From Saccharomonospora xinjiangensis XJ-54 (GTDB taxonomy: Bacteria > Actinomycetota > Actinomycetes > Mycobacteriales > Pseudonocardiaceae), in contig NZ_JH636049.1 of the NCBI RefSeq assembly GCF_000258175.1, forward strand, positions 4,317,482 through 4,381,481: DNA of 64,000 nucleotides. The letters run 5' to 3'. The notes under the pieces are model-generated. The model ran no database searches, was not told where the DNA came from, and was given only the letters and a program-made list of their open reading frames with translations. Shown piece by piece: positions 26,023 to 37,206 of this stretch. A program made the position numbers and the translations under genes. How positions within the stretch are numbered: the stretch's first letter is position 1; each line of letters begins with the position of its first letter.

Positions 26023-26964
26023 TCAGTCCGCGCGGTCGAGTGCCGATTCCTCACCGGGATCCGGTTCCGGCCAGCCAGGATATTCCGGCGGTGTGCCGCC
26101 GAAGGAAGGGCAGTGCTGTTGATGTGAGCACCAACCACACAGCTTGCTGGGGCTGGGCCGGAAGTCGCCGGTGCGGCCCGCGCGGAGGATGGCCTCCCAG
26201 ATCGCTTCCAGTGTCCGTTCGAAGCGGGCGAGTTCCTTCTCGTCCGGGGTGTAGGCGAGAGCCTGGCCGTCGCTGAGGTAGAGCAGCTTCAGCTGCCGGG
26301 GAACGACGCCCCGCAACCGCCAGAGCACCACGGCGTAGAACTTCATCTGGAACATGGCCTTCGCCTCGCCGATCTCCCTCGGCGCCGCTCCGGTTTTGTA
26401 GTCAACGACGCGGATCTCGCCGGTCGGTGCGACGTCGAGCCGGTCGATGTAGCCGCGCAGCAGCACTCCCGAGTTCAGCTCCGTCTCGACGTGCAGCTCA
26501 CAGGCTTCGGGGTCGAGCGTCCGGGGATCCTCCATCGCGAAGTACGAGTCGAGCAGCTTCTCCGCCGAGGTGAACCATTCCGTGAGTTCCTCCTCGGAAG
26601 CCGGATCGGTGAACAGCTCTGTCCACTCCGGACTCTCCTCGGCCAGTTGTGACCAGGTGGGACGGAGAAGTTCCCTCGCGGCGCCGGGAGTGCGCCCGGT
26701 GCGGGGCAAGGCGAAGAGGCGCTCCAGCACGGAATGGACCAGCGTGCCTCTGACCTGCGCCTTGGTGGGCGTCTCGGGAAGCTTGTCCACGGCGCGGAAC
26801 CGGTAGAGCAGCGGGCACTGCTTGAAGTCGCCCGCGCGCGAAGGAGACAGCGCGGGGCGGCGTCGCGGCGTGTCCGGTGCCGCGACGTCAGACGTCGCGG
26901 TGGCGGTTGCGGTGCCGGTTGCGGTGCCGGTTGCCGTGCCGGTGGTGGTACTCCCGTTCGCCAT
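26023..26964 (-). CDS. RecB-family PD-(D/E)xK nuclease with four cluster cysteines (Rv2119-like)
   Basis: The 313-aa protein is a stand-alone RecB/Cas4-like nuclease. Active-site elements are His75 (LVH), Asp174 (GYIDRLD) and Asp188-Tyr-Lys190 (VVDYKTG). Cys50 together with Cys276, Cys279 and Cys285 (LCGWCSHQQHC) matches the split four-cysteine [4Fe-4S] pattern of AddB and Cas4. Residues 6-24 are a simple Thr-Ala-Gly tract encoded by a short tandem DNA repeat. The ATG at 26964 has TACGCT (plus-strand AGCGTA, 26972-26977) seven nt upstream. A role in DNA repair is inferred. It is divergent from the M50 protease. Confidence 0.88.
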   Translation of the reverse strand: MANGSTTTGTATGTATGTATATATSDVAAPDTPRRRPALSPSRAGDFKQCPLLYRFRAVDKLPETPTKAQVRGTLVHSVLERLFALPRTGRTPGAARELLRPTWSQLAEESPEWTELFTDPASEEELTEWFTSAEKLLDSYFAMEDPRTLDPEACELHVETELNSGVLLRGYIDRLDVAPTGEIRVVDYKTGAAPREIGEAKAMFQMKFYAVVLWRLRGVVPRQLKLLYLSDGQALAYTPDEKELARFERTLEAIWEAILRAGRTGDFRPSPSKLCGWCSHQQHCPSFGGTPPEYPGWPEPDPGEESALDRAD

Positions 26965-27099
26965 GCGGGGCAGCGTAACCGGACTCCATGACAACGGTGT
27001 GTGTACGGCACGACGCGGCGCGCCGACGGGTCGGCAGAGGTGATCCTCGACACGCCGCGGGTAACGGCCTCCTGACACGGCACGTTCTACCCTCTACGG

Positions 27100-29198
<2,099 letters not shown>

Positions 29199-29234
29199 GC
29201 AGGGCGCACCCGCGCCGGGTGAGGGGGTCCGTGG

Positions 29235-29966
29235 TCAGCCCGGACCGGAGAGACACCACTGGCCGCCTTGCTTGCTCGCCGCGAGCGCGCCTTCATCGCT
29301 CTGCTCCGCGTTTGACGCCGTGATACGGATGACGGCGGTGTCACCGCTGATCACAACCTCGCCGCTCTGCTCGAATACGACGCCGTCGGGGACCTCGTCG
29401 AAGCTGGCGTCCCCGGCTTTTCCGGAGCAGATAAGAGCGCGGAGCGCGGCGTTGTCGCGGCTGTTGGCGGCGGCCAGAAGATCATCGGCCAGTTTCTGCA
29501 CCGCGGCGACGTCGTCAGCCGCCGCACCGCTTCCCGGATCGGCAGGAGGAAGGTCCGGTGCGGAGGACCCGGACTGTCCCGGAAGGCCGGGTGCACTGGA
29601 TGCGGCTTGCCCGCCGGTCGGCGGGGCCTGCGGCTTGCGCCCGGCCAGCGGGGGTTCGTCGTCGCCGGACAGCAAGACGATCAGGGCCACCACGCCGCCG
29701 ATCACGGCGACGACGGCGATCGAGATGCCCACGACGAGGCCCGTCTTCTTCTTCGGTGGCCCCGGTGGCGCACCGCCCGGACCACCGAAGTGGCCGGGCG
29801 GCTGGCCGACCGGATAGGCACCGGGAGGCTGCTGCTGGGACATCGGTGTGGAAGGGGGCATGCCCGGCTGGTTCGGTTGCCCCCACATGCCGGGTTGCGG
29901 CGGTGGTTGCTGCCAGCCGTGGGGTCCGGGTTGGCCTTGCCGCCCCGGTTGTTGTGGGTAGGTCAC
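29235..29966 (-). CDS. Membrane-anchored envelope protein, first of three paralogues
   Basis: The 243-aa protein has a Pro/Gln/Gly-rich cytosolic N-terminus (residues 1-85), one membrane helix (LVVGISIAVVAVIGGVVALIVLL), a Pro/Ser-rich linker, and a C-terminal domain of about 105 residues. The tail (VQKLADDLLAAANSRDNAALRALICSG ... QGGQWCLSG) has two cysteines and resembles a small NTF2/lumazine-binding-like (DUF4878-type) fold; this is inferred. The same plan recurs in the next two genes upstream, so this is a tandem duplication. The GTG at 29966 begins TYPQQPGRQ. The function is unknown. Confidence 0.78.
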   Translation of the reverse strand: MTYPQQPGRQGQPGPHGWQQPPPQPGMWGQPNQPGMPPSTPMSQQQPPGAYPVGQPPGHFGGPGGAPPGPPKKKTGLVVGISIAVVAVIGGVVALIVLLSGDDEPPLAGRKPQAPPTGGQAASSAPGLPGQSGSSAPDLPPADPGSGAAADDVAAVQKLADDLLAAANSRDNAALRALICSGKAGDASFDEVPDGVVFEQSGEVVISGDTAVIRITASNAEQSDEGALAASKQGGQWCLSGPG

Positions 29967-30246
29967 TGAATCCCTCGCTCGGTTACACCTGTGGTCCGCG
30001 ACCCGTCGAGGCCGCGCGGACGTTTCCATCGGGAACGCCAAGATCGTAGGGGCACAGCGATGAGACCGAGGGGCGTTTCCTGAGACTTCCCGTGCCAGGA
30101 GTTCCCTGTGGCGTGGGAGGGCTCGCGGCGTCGCACGACTGTCAACGGGCACTCCGGCCGCGACCAGGGTGCCGGTTTCCGGACCACTGCCGGGTCCCTT
30201 CGCGCTCCGGTGCTCGCAGCCGGGGTTCAGCGAGGTGGAGCGGTGG

Positions 30247-30975
30247 TCAGGCGCTCAGGCACCAGCCGTCACCGGTGTTGCTCGCGTCGAAGGTGAGCGA
30301 CTCCGTCGTCCCCTGGTAGCTCGCCTGAACCGGGACGGTGCCCTGCTCACCGTTGACGGTCACCTCGCCCGCGAGGCTCCAGACGAGTTCATCCGGGAGT
30401 TCGGGGAACGGCTCCGAGTTCGGTGAGCACATCAGTGCGCGCAGCGCATCCGCGTCCTGCGCGTTCAACCCGTCGATCAGCTCGTCGGCGACGTCCTGGA
30501 GATCCGCAAGGCCGGAGTCCGCACTCTCCTCACCACCCGTGTCGCCGGATGTTCCGACGCCTCCGGGTTCGGCCTGCGACGAAACCGGAGGGGAGGTCGA
30601 GGACGGGGGAGCCTCCGAGGACGCCGAGGAGGAGGGCGGAGCCGACGAGGACGACGGGGCGGAGACGCTCGACGAGGTCGTCGGCGGAGCCGACAGCGCC
30701 GATGCCGGTGGGGGTTCGTCGTCTCCGCCGGTCAGCGCGAGCGCGAGGCCACCGCCCGCGACGGCGAGCGCGCCGAGCGTGATACCGACGACGAGGCCGG
30801 TCCGCTTCCTCGGGGACGCCGAGTTCTCGTGTGGCGGCTCGGAGCCGATCGCGGGCAGTTGCCGGGTCGTCTCCTCGGCGCGGGGGTCGCGGGGGGCACC
30901 GCCTGCCTGAGGAAATCCGGACTGTGTCTGCCGGTTCCATGGGTCGAACTGTCCGGGTTCGGGCGGATTCGTCAC
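30247..30975 (-). CDS. Membrane-anchored envelope protein, second paralogue
   Basis: The 242-aa protein has the same plan as its neighbours. A polar N-terminus (TNPPEPGQFDPWNRQ) is followed by one helix (GLVVGITLGALAVAGGGLALAL), a Ser/Pro-rich linker of about 65 residues containing runs of serine, and a C-terminal domain with paired cysteines (LRALMCSP ... GDGWCLSA). The linker would expose the domain beyond the membrane. The GTG start is at 30975. It shares the (A/R)LRAL and GxWCL motifs with the first paralogue. The function is unknown. Confidence 0.77.
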   Translation of the reverse strand: MTNPPEPGQFDPWNRQTQSGFPQAGGAPRDPRAEETTRQLPAIGSEPPHENSASPRKRTGLVVGITLGALAVAGGGLALALTGGDDEPPPASALSAPPTTSSSVSAPSSSSAPPSSSASSEAPPSSTSPPVSSQAEPGGVGTSGDTGGEESADSGLADLQDVADELIDGLNAQDADALRALMCSPNSEPFPELPDELVWSLAGEVTVNGEQGTVPVQASYQGTTESLTFDASNTGDGWCLSA

Positions 30976-31096
30976 GGATCGTCCTTTCCCAGCTGGGAGG
31001 CGTTGATGATCACGCGACGGTAGTGGTGGCGCGAAGGCGGCCACCGCAGGGGGTACCCGAGCCGGGCACGGGAATCTCCCGCACCCGGCTGCGGCG

Positions 31097-31606
31097 TCAT
31101 TCCACCGGGTCGCCGACGCACCAGTCGTCGCCGCGCTTCTCGGCCTCGAAGGCCAGCTCCATGTTCTTTCCGAGCCAGCTGATCTTGAGCCCGACCGTTC
31201 CGCTGTCCCCGGTGACGGTCACCGCGCCGGGGCTTGCCTCCACGCCGTCCGGCACGTCGTCGGAGCTGGCGCCCGGCGCGCCGTCGCACGAGATGGAGGA
31301 GGCCAGTTCGGTGTCTCTCTCGTTGATCGCGGTGGCCATCTGCTCGGCGAGGGCGTTGACCTTGTCCTCGTCGCTCTCACCGCCGAACAGCAAGAACGCC
31401 GCGGTGCCCGCACCCGCGACGAGCACGGCCGCGATGGCCGCGATGAGCCCGGTCTTCTTTCCCTTGGTTGGCGCGGGGGCTGGCGGCCCTGTGAACTGAG
31501 GGTCGCCTGCCGGGGACGCGGGCGGCAGCCCCTGAGCGCCCTGAGATGCCTGGGGCACCTGCCGGCCCTCGTGCTGCGATGGGTCGTGGGGTGGGGGAGC
31601 GGTCAC
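31097..31606 (-). CDS. Membrane-anchored envelope protein, third paralogue
   Basis: At 169 aa this is the shortest of the three paralogues. It has a Pro-rich N-terminus (TAPPPHDPSQHEG), the helix KKTGLIAAIAAVLVAGAGTAAFLLF, almost no linker, and the C-terminal domain with SISCDGAPG and DDWCVGD. The GTG start at 31606 precedes a 311-bp divergent region to mpa. Proximity to the proteasome locus is probably not functional, but it could be tested. Confidence 0.75.
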   Translation of the reverse strand: MTAPPPHDPSQHEGRQVPQASQGAQGLPPASPAGDPQFTGPPAPAPTKGKKTGLIAAIAAVLVAGAGTAAFLLFGGESDEDKVNALAEQMATAINERDTELASSISCDGAPGASSDDVPDGVEASPGAVTVTGDSGTVGLKISWLGKNMELAFEAEKRGDDWCVGDPVE

Positions 31607-31917
31607 GGCAGCCCTTCCTGATCGCGCCGCCGGGTCGTTCCGGCGGATCGCCGAAGATCCTAAGGAAGGGCTGAACGCTACTTGTACACCTCCGGGTGCT
31701 GGGTTCCCGGTCGGCCTACTGCCACGAGAACGGTGTGTCACCAGCCGGGCGTCCCACTGTGACATGCGGATGAGCCCGGCCTCGCGGAGTCGCACCGAAT
31801 GTCAGCGGGTACTCCGCCGCAACCGGACGACGCGCCGATTCCGTGACACGGATAGGGCTTTCCATGTCGGTGATCGCCGGTACCGTGGAAAGAAATGCAT
31901 TCCGAGGAGGTGCCGAA
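31607..31917. other. 311-bp divergent intergenic region upstream of mpa
   Basis: No gene is seen. The mpa side ends with a strong ribosome site, GAGGAGG (31904-31910), seven nt before the ATG. TACCGT at 31881-31886 is a possible -10 for mpa. The other side should hold the promoter of the 31097-31606 gene. No convincing palindrome or riboswitch was found. Confidence 0.5.
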
Positions 31918-33726
31918 ATGCAACACGACCTTCCCGGAGGTCGGCACGACGAGGCCGACTCTTCAGAGATGGGCGGAGCCGGAGGCACGGACATCCCGTC
32001 GAGCGAGCAGGCGCGTCAGATCCGCTTTCTCGAGGAGGAGGTGGCGCTGCTTCGCCGGAAGCTCACCGACTCGCCTCGGCAGAACCGGGTGCTCGAGCAG
32101 CGGTTGGCCGAGGCGACCGAGCGCGTGAGCCAGCTGACCGAACGCAACAACAAGCTGGTCGAGACTCTGCGCGAGGCGCGGAGCCAGCTGTTGGCGCTGC
32201 GGGAGGAGGTCGATCGACTCGCGCAACCTCCGAGTGGCTACGGCGTGTTCGTCGCCGCCTACGAGGACAACACCGTCGATGTGTACACCTCGGGTCGCAA
32301 GATGCGGGTGGCCGTGTCGCCTGCCGTGGACGTGGAGTCCCTGCGGCGCGGGCAGAGTGTCCGGCTCAACGAGGCGCTGACCGTCGTGGAGGGCGGTGGC
32401 TTCGAGAGCACGGGCGAGGTGTGCACGCTGCGGGAGATGCTGGCTTCCGACACCGAAGGCGGCAGTGCCCGCGCGCTGGTGGTGGGGCACGCGGACGAGG
32501 AGCGTGTCGTGTGGCTGGCCGATCCGCTCGCCGAGCAGACGCTGAAGCCGGGCGATTCGATCCTCGTCGATAGCAAGGCAGGCTACGCCTACGAGCGGGT
32601 TCCCAAGGCCGAGGTCGAGGATCTCGTGCTCGAGGAGGTGCCCGACGTCCGGTACGAGGACATCGGTGGTCTCTTCAGGCAGATCGAGCAGATCAGGGAC
32701 GCGGTCGAGTTGCCGTTTCTCCACGCCGACCTCTACACGCAGTACCAGCTGCGCCCGCCGAAGGGCGTGTTGCTCTACGGTCCTCCGGGATGCGGGAAGA
32801 CCTTGATCGCCAAGGCGGTGGCCAACTCGCTGGCCAAGCAGGTCGCCGCGGCGAGGGGAGCGGCGGACGCGAAGTCCTACTTCCTCAACATCAAGGGTCC
32901 TGAGCTGCTCAACAAGTTTGTCGGTGAGACGGAGCGGCACATCAGGATGATCTTCCAGAGGGCGAGGGAGAAGGCGTCGGACGGCACGCCCGTCATCGTG
33001 TTCTTCGACGAGATGGAGTCGATCTTCCGCACCCGTGGCAGTGGTGTGTCGTCCGACGTGGAGACCACGATCGTGCCGCAGCTGCTGTCGGAGATCGACG
33101 GTGTCGAGGGGCTGGAGAACGTCATCGTCATCGGCGCGTCCAACCGCGAGGACATGATCGACCCGGCGATCCTGCGGCCGGGACGGCTCGACGTCAAGAT
33201 CAAGATCGAGCGGCCCGACGCGGAGGGAGCAAAGGACATCTTCTCCAAGTACCTGACGCCCGACCTGCCGATCCACGCCGACGACCTGCGGGAGTTCGGC
33301 GACGACCGGCAGGCCACGATCGACGCGATGATCCAGCACACGGTCGAGCGCATGTACGAGGAGACCGACGAGAACAGGTTCCTTGAGGTGACCTACGCCA
33401 ACGGGGACAAGGAAGTGCTGTACTTCCGCGACTTCAACTCCGGCGCGATGATCCAGAACATCGTGGACAGGGCGAAGAAGTCGGCGATCAAGTCGGTGCT
33501 GGAGACCAAGCAGCCGGGCTTGCGGGTGCAGCATCTGCTCGACGCCATCGTGGACGAGTTCGCCGAGAACGAGGACCTGCCCAACACCACCAACCCGGAC
33601 GACTGGGCGCGGATCTCGGGCAAGAAGGGCGAGCGCATCGTCTACATCCGCACGCTGGTCACGGGCAAGAACCAGGAATCGGGCCGGGTCATCGACACGG
33701 CCACCAACACAGGCCAATACCTCTGA
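31918..33726 (+). CDS. mpa: Mycobacterial proteasome ATPase (Mpa/ARC)
   Basis: Mpa is the hexameric AAA+ ring that recognises pupylated proteins, unfolds them and feeds them into the 20S core. The 602-aa protein has an N-terminal coiled coil (about 28-103) that captures Pup, and tandem OB domains (about 105-240). The AAA module has Walker A GPPGCGKT at 288-295 and Walker B VIVFFDE ending Glu365. The C-terminus is Gly-Gln-Tyr-Leu, the penultimate-Tyr motif that docks on the proteasome. The ATG at 31918 follows GAGGAGG. It is the first gene of the Pup-proteasome region. Confidence 0.97.
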   Translation: MQHDLPGGRHDEADSSEMGGAGGTDIPSSEQARQIRFLEEEVALLRRKLTDSPRQNRVLEQRLAEATERVSQLTERNNKLVETLREARSQLLALREEVDRLAQPPSGYGVFVAAYEDNTVDVYTSGRKMRVAVSPAVDVESLRRGQSVRLNEALTVVEGGGFESTGEVCTLREMLASDTEGGSARALVVGHADEERVVWLADPLAEQTLKPGDSILVDSKAGYAYERVPKAEVEDLVLEEVPDVRYEDIGGLFRQIEQIRDAVELPFLHADLYTQYQLRPPKGVLLYGPPGCGKTLIAKAVANSLAKQVAAARGAADAKSYFLNIKGPELLNKFVGETERHIRMIFQRAREKASDGTPVIVFFDEMESIFRTRGSGVSSDVETTIVPQLLSEIDGVEGLENVIVIGASNREDMIDPAILRPGRLDVKIKIERPDAEGAKDIFSKYLTPDLPIHADDLREFGDDRQATIDAMIQHTVERMYEETDENRFLEVTYANGDKEVLYFRDFNSGAMIQNIVDRAKKSAIKSVLETKQPGLRVQHLLDAIVDEFAENEDLPNTTNPDDWARISGKKGERIVYIRTLVTGKNQESGRVIDTATNTGQYL

Positions 33727-33737
33727 GCCGGGTGCCG

Positions 33738-33778
33738 GGGCTCCCGCGGGCGGTCGCAAGGCCGTTTCGCGGGAGCCC
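33738..33778. terminator. 11-bp stem-loop after mpa
   Basis: GGGCTCCCGCG (33738-33748) pairs perfectly with 33768-33778 and is followed by TT. It starts 12 bp after the mpa stop and probably terminates mpa, separating it from the genes leading to dop. Confidence 0.65.
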
Positions 33779-33820
33779 TTCCCCTGTCGTCGAGGGGGAA
33801 GCGCAAGGACTGGAACATCT

Positions 33821-33840
33821 CGTATAACGTCCTATACGCT
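33821..33840 (+). promoter_or_regulatory. Palindrome CGTATA-N6-TATACG over a leaderless promoter
   Basis: The arms are 33821-33826 and 33833-33838. The right arm overlaps the -10 hexamer TACGCT (33835-33840), which ends six nt before the ATG at 33847. This is the position of a repressor site. The half-site CGTATA also occurs in the P450/tetR operator at 17020-17033. Confidence 0.45.
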
Positions 33841-33846
33841 GAGGCC

Positions 33847-34200
33847 ATGGACGACGAGTCAGTTGCACCATCGCCGCCGCCGAGAGCCCCCATCACCACC
33901 GCCGACGTCCTCGCGTGGTTGGAGCAGACGGCGGAGGCCGCACGCGCGGGTGAACTCGACGCGCCTGCGCTGATCGATCTGCTCGGGCAGCTGCGGCAGG
34001 CGTCAACGGCATGCGCCAACGCCTCCGACTGGGCTCTGCTCGCCGCGCGGGAGGCAGGCGCGAGCCTGCGCCAGATCGCGCCCGTGTTCGGCAAGGGTTA
34101 CGTTCGCGCGCCTGCCGCGCGGCTGGAGAAGCTGCACAGGGAGGTGCTGTCGTCCGAGCAGTTCCTCGAATTGATGCGCCGCCGCATGGGGGGCGGCTGA
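33847..34200 (+). CDS. Small uncharacterised helical protein
   Basis: The 117-aa product has a Pro-rich start (residues 1-15) and then predicted helices: ITTADVLAWLEQTAEAARAG, DAPALIDLLGQLRQASTACANASDWALLAAREAGASLRQIAPVFG. The segment GASLRQIAPVFGKGYVRAPAARLEKL resembles a helix-turn-helix, so a DNA-binding role is possible but unproven. The ATG at 33847 is six nt after TACGCT, suggesting a leaderless mRNA under the palindrome just upstream. It lies between mpa and the aldo/keto reductase gene. Confidence 0.7.
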   Translation: MDDESVAPSPPPRAPITTADVLAWLEQTAEAARAGELDAPALIDLLGQLRQASTACANASDWALLAAREAGASLRQIAPVFGKGYVRAPAARLEKLHREVLSSEQFLELMRRRMGGG

Positions 34201-34226
34201 CGGCTGTTGCCGTTACCGTGACCCGC

Positions 34227-35165
34227 ATGAACACCGTGGCGCGCACGGCCGTGGGGCTCGCGGCGATCGGCAGACCCGCCTACATCAACCTCGGCAGGAC
34301 CGAGGCTCTTCCGGCAGAGCGGGACGTGACGGCTCTGCGCGAACGCACGTTCGCCGTGCTCGACGCGGTGTATGCGGCGGGCATCAGGCGAGTGGACGCC
34401 GCGCGGTCGTACGGTCGCGCGGAGGAGTTCCTCGCGGCCTGGCTCGCCGACCGGCGCCCCGCCGACGTCGTCGTGTCGAGCAAGTGGGGCTACGCCTACG
34501 TCGGCGACTGGCGGCTCGACGCCGACGTGCACGAGGTGAAGGAGCATTCCCTTCCCCGGTTCCGGGAGCAGTGGGAGCAGACCAGGTCGCTGCTCGGCGA
34601 TGCCGTGTCGCTGTACCAGGTGCATTCGCTGACGGTGGACAGCCCGTTGTTCGGTGATGACGCACTGCTGGAGGAGCTGGCGGCGCTGGCCGACTCGGGC
34701 GTGCGAGTGGGTTTCTCCACCTCGGGGCCCGGGCAGGCCGACACGGTGCGGCGCGCATTCGAGTTGCGCGTCCACGGATCGCCCGTGTTCACCGCCGTGC
34801 AATCGACCTGGAACCTGCTGGAGCAGTCGGCGGAGCCCGCGTTGCGTGAGGCGCACGAGGAAGGCGCGCTGGTCCAGGTCAAGGAGACGCTGGCGAACGG
34901 CAGGCTCGTGGTGGACCCGCCGCCGGAGCTGGCTGAGCTGGCCCTGCGGCACGACGTCGGCAGCGACGCGGTGGCACTGGCCGCCGTGTACGCCCGGCCG
35001 TGGGCCGACGTGGTGCTGCTGGGGCCCGCCAGCCCCGAACAGTTGTGGTCGAACCTCGCGGGCGCTGCGCTCCACCTTGAGGTGAGGGACGAGGAGGCAC
35101 TCGCCGCGCTGGCACGTTCCCCGGAGCGGTACTGGGCCGAGCGGTCCGAACTCGCCTGGCAGTGA
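34227..35165 (+). CDS. Aldo/keto reductase
   Basis: The 312-aa protein belongs to the aldo/keto reductase superfamily (NADPH-dependent carbonyl reduction in a TIM barrel). Visible elements are VDAARSYGRAEEFLAAWL (the catalytic Asp and Tyr of the Asp-Tyr-Lys-His set), VVSSKWGYAY with the Lys, and SLYQVHSLTVDS with the His. The ATG at 34227 has TACCGT (34214-34219) seven nt upstream. It interrupts the order mpa-dop known from other actinobacteria. The substrate is unknown and a link with the proteasome is not implied. Confidence 0.87.
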   Translation: MNTVARTAVGLAAIGRPAYINLGRTEALPAERDVTALRERTFAVLDAVYAAGIRRVDAARSYGRAEEFLAAWLADRRPADVVVSSKWGYAYVGDWRLDADVHEVKEHSLPRFREQWEQTRSLLGDAVSLYQVHSLTVDSPLFGDDALLEELAALADSGVRVGFSTSGPGQADTVRRAFELRVHGSPVFTAVQSTWNLLEQSAEPALREAHEEGALVQVKETLANGRLVVDPPPELAELALRHDVGSDAVALAAVYARPWADVVLLGPASPEQLWSNLAGAALHLEVRDEEALAALARSPERYWAERSELAWQ

Positions 35166-35306
35166 TCACCGAATCACTCAATCACTCGATCATTGTCGGG
35201 CACATCGCTGTCCCGTTGTCGCTGCCCAGGTGGAAGGAAACGGTGTTATCCGTCCTGTGTCCTTCTTCGGCAGGGATTTCCGGCCCGTGCACCGTAGGCT
35301 TGGGGT

Positions 35307-36809
35307 ATGCGCCGGATCATGGGAACCGAGGTTGAGTACGGGATCGCGGTGCCGGGCGATGCGACCGCGAACCCGGTACTGACGTCCACCCAGGTGGTGT
35401 TGGCCTACGCTGCGGCAGCGGACATTCCGCGAGCCAGGCGCGCCCGATGGGACTACGAGGTCGAGTCGCCGTTGCGTGACGCGAGAGGGTTCGATCTGGC
35501 CGGTCCCGGCCAGCAGGCACCCGACCCCGACGTGGAGGATCTCGGTGCCGCGAACGTCATCCTCACCAACGGGGCCCGGCTCTACGTCGATCACGCCCAC
35601 CCGGAGTACTCCGCTCCCGAGGTGACGAACGCCAGGGACGCCGTCATCTGGGACAAGGCGGGCGAGCGCGTGATGGAGGAGGCGGCACGGCGTGCGGCCA
35701 CGGTGCCGGGCCAGCCGCCGTTGCAGCTGTACAAGAACAACGTGGACGGCAAGGGCGCCAGCTACGGAACACATGAGAACTATCTGATGGCGCGCTCGAC
35801 CCCGTTCACGTCGGTGATCGCGGGACTGACGCCGTTCTTCGTGTCGCGGCAGGTGTTTACCGGCTCCGGCCGCGTCGGGATCGGCCCGCAGGGGGAGCAG
35901 CCAGGCTTCCAGCTCTCGCAGCGGGCCGACTACATCGAGGTGGAGGTCGGGCTTGAGACCACGCTCAAGCGCGGCATCATCAACACCCGCGACGAGCCGC
36001 ACGCCGACGCGGACAAGTACCGCAGACTGCACGTCATCATCGGCGATGCGAACCTGGCCGAGTACGCCACGTTCCTCAAGCTGGGCACCACCGCACTCGT
36101 GATCGACATGATCGAGCACGGGGCGCGGTTCGACGAGCTGAAACTCGACGAACCGGTACGCGCCGTACACGAGATCAGCCACGACCCCACCCTCAAGACC
36201 ACTGTGGAGCTGGCGAACGGGCGCAAGTACACGGGCCTCGACCTCCAGTTCGCCTACCACGAGGCGGTGTCTGAGCACCTGGAGCGCACAGGCGCCGACG
36301 AGCAGTCCAAGGAGGTGCTGCGTGTCTGGGGCGAGATCCTCGACGCGCTGGCCCGCGACCCACAGGAGTGCGCCGACCGCCTCGACTGGCCCGCCAAGCT
36401 GCGCCTTCTGGAGGCGTACCGGGAACGTGACTCGCTTGGCTGGGCCGCGCCGCGCCTGCACATGGTCGATCTCCAGTACTCGGACGTGCGCCTCGACAAG
36501 GGGCTCTACAACCGGCTCGTCACGCGGGGGTCGATGAAGCGGCTCGTCAGCGAGGAAGAGGTCAGGGCGGCCATGACGACGCCGCCCTCGGACACTCGCG
36601 CTTACTTCAGGGGCAGAACGCTGGAGAAGTACGCCGCGTCGATCGCGGCGGCATCCTGGGATTCGGTGATCTTCGACGTCGGCAGGGAGTCGCTCGTGCG
36701 GATCCCGACGCTGGAGCCGTTGCGGGGCACGAAGGCGCATGTGGGGCAGCTGCTCGACGAGGCGGAGACGGCCGAGCAACTCGTGGAGGCCCTCACCACG
36801 GCCGGATAA
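35307..36809 (+). CDS. dop: Pup deamidase/depupylase
   Basis: Dop converts the C-terminal Gln of Pup to Glu and removes Pup from tagged proteins. The 500-aa protein has the carboxylate-amine ligase fold: the ATP/Mg site GTEVEYGI at the N-terminus, Asp95 in [12 protein letters not shown] (the proposed nucleophile), [17 protein letters not shown], and [20 protein letters not shown]. The Dop-specific insertion near residues 40-80 ([19 protein letters not shown]) distinguishes it from PafA. The ATG at 35307 has TAGGCT (35295-35300) six nt upstream. It is followed by pup. Confidence 0.97.
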   Translation: MRRIMGTEVEYGIAVPGDATANPVLTSTQVVLAYAAAADIPRARRARWDYEVESPLRDARGFDLAGPGQQAPDPDVEDLGAANVILTNGARLYVDHAHPEYSAPEVTNARDAVIWDKAGERVMEEAARRAATVPGQPPLQLYKNNVDGKGASYGTHENYLMARSTPFTSVIAGLTPFFVSRQVFTGSGRVGIGPQGEQPGFQLSQRADYIEVEVGLETTLKRGIINTRDEPHADADKYRRLHVIIGDANLAEYATFLKLGTTALVIDMIEHGARFDELKLDEPVRAVHEISHDPTLKTTVELANGRKYTGLDLQFAYHEAVSEHLERTGADEQSKEVLRVWGEILDALARDPQECADRLDWPAKLRLLEAYRERDSLGWAAPRLHMVDLQYSDVRLDKGLYNRLVTRGSMKRLVSEEEVRAAMTTPPSDTRAYFRGRTLEKYAASIAAASWDSVIFDVGRESLVRIPTLEPLRGTKAHVGQLLDEAETAEQLVEALTTAG

Positions 36810-36918
36810 TCTGGTTCGGGAAAAGATCATCAACGGCTCGGCCACGCCGGTGACGAAGGCTCCGGATGTCGGCGACTCTGGGTAGGCTAGGGACAAGCGG
36901 CCCGACCGGGAGGCGAAC

Positions 36919-37110
36919 ATGGCTCAGGAACGCATCGAGAAGCACGGCGGCGGCGACTCCGACGACGACGTCGAGGCCGCCCCCGCAGGTCAGGAGCGCA
37001 GGGAGAAGCTCGGCGAGGACGTGGACACGATCCTCGACGAGATCGACGACGTGCTCGAGGAGAACGCGGAGGACTTCGTGCGCGCGTACGTGCAGAAGGG
37101 CGGCCAGTAG
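36919..37110 (+). CDS. pup: Prokaryotic ubiquitin-like protein
   Basis: Pup is the 63-aa, mostly disordered tag attached to lysines of proteins destined for the proteasome. It is acidic, with a central helix-forming part (KLGEDVDTILDEIDDVLEENAEDFVRAYV) that docks on the Mpa coiled coil. It ends Gly-Gly-Gln, so Dop must deamidate it before PafA can use it. The ribosome site GGGAGG is upstream of the ATG. It lies between dop and prcB in the standard order. Confidence 0.98.
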   Translation: MAQERIEKHGGGDSDDDVEAAPAGQERREKLGEDVDTILDEIDDVLEENAEDFVRAYVQKGGQ

Positions 37111-37206
37111 CGAAGGCGCGGCCGTCTTCTAGGCTTGTTGATCGCAGAAGCGGTCGATGAGCACCGTTGTCCTGTTCATCCTCGTCGAGGGGAACCACGA
37201 GCACGC

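Noticed and set aside
31963..33759. A long minus-strand frame opposite mpa
   Set aside because: It is a shadow of the mpa coding sequence, which has unmistakable motifs.
36919..37110. Pup lacking its terminal Glu as a truncation
   Set aside because: Ending in Gly-Gly-Gln is normal for organisms with Dop, which is encoded just upstream.
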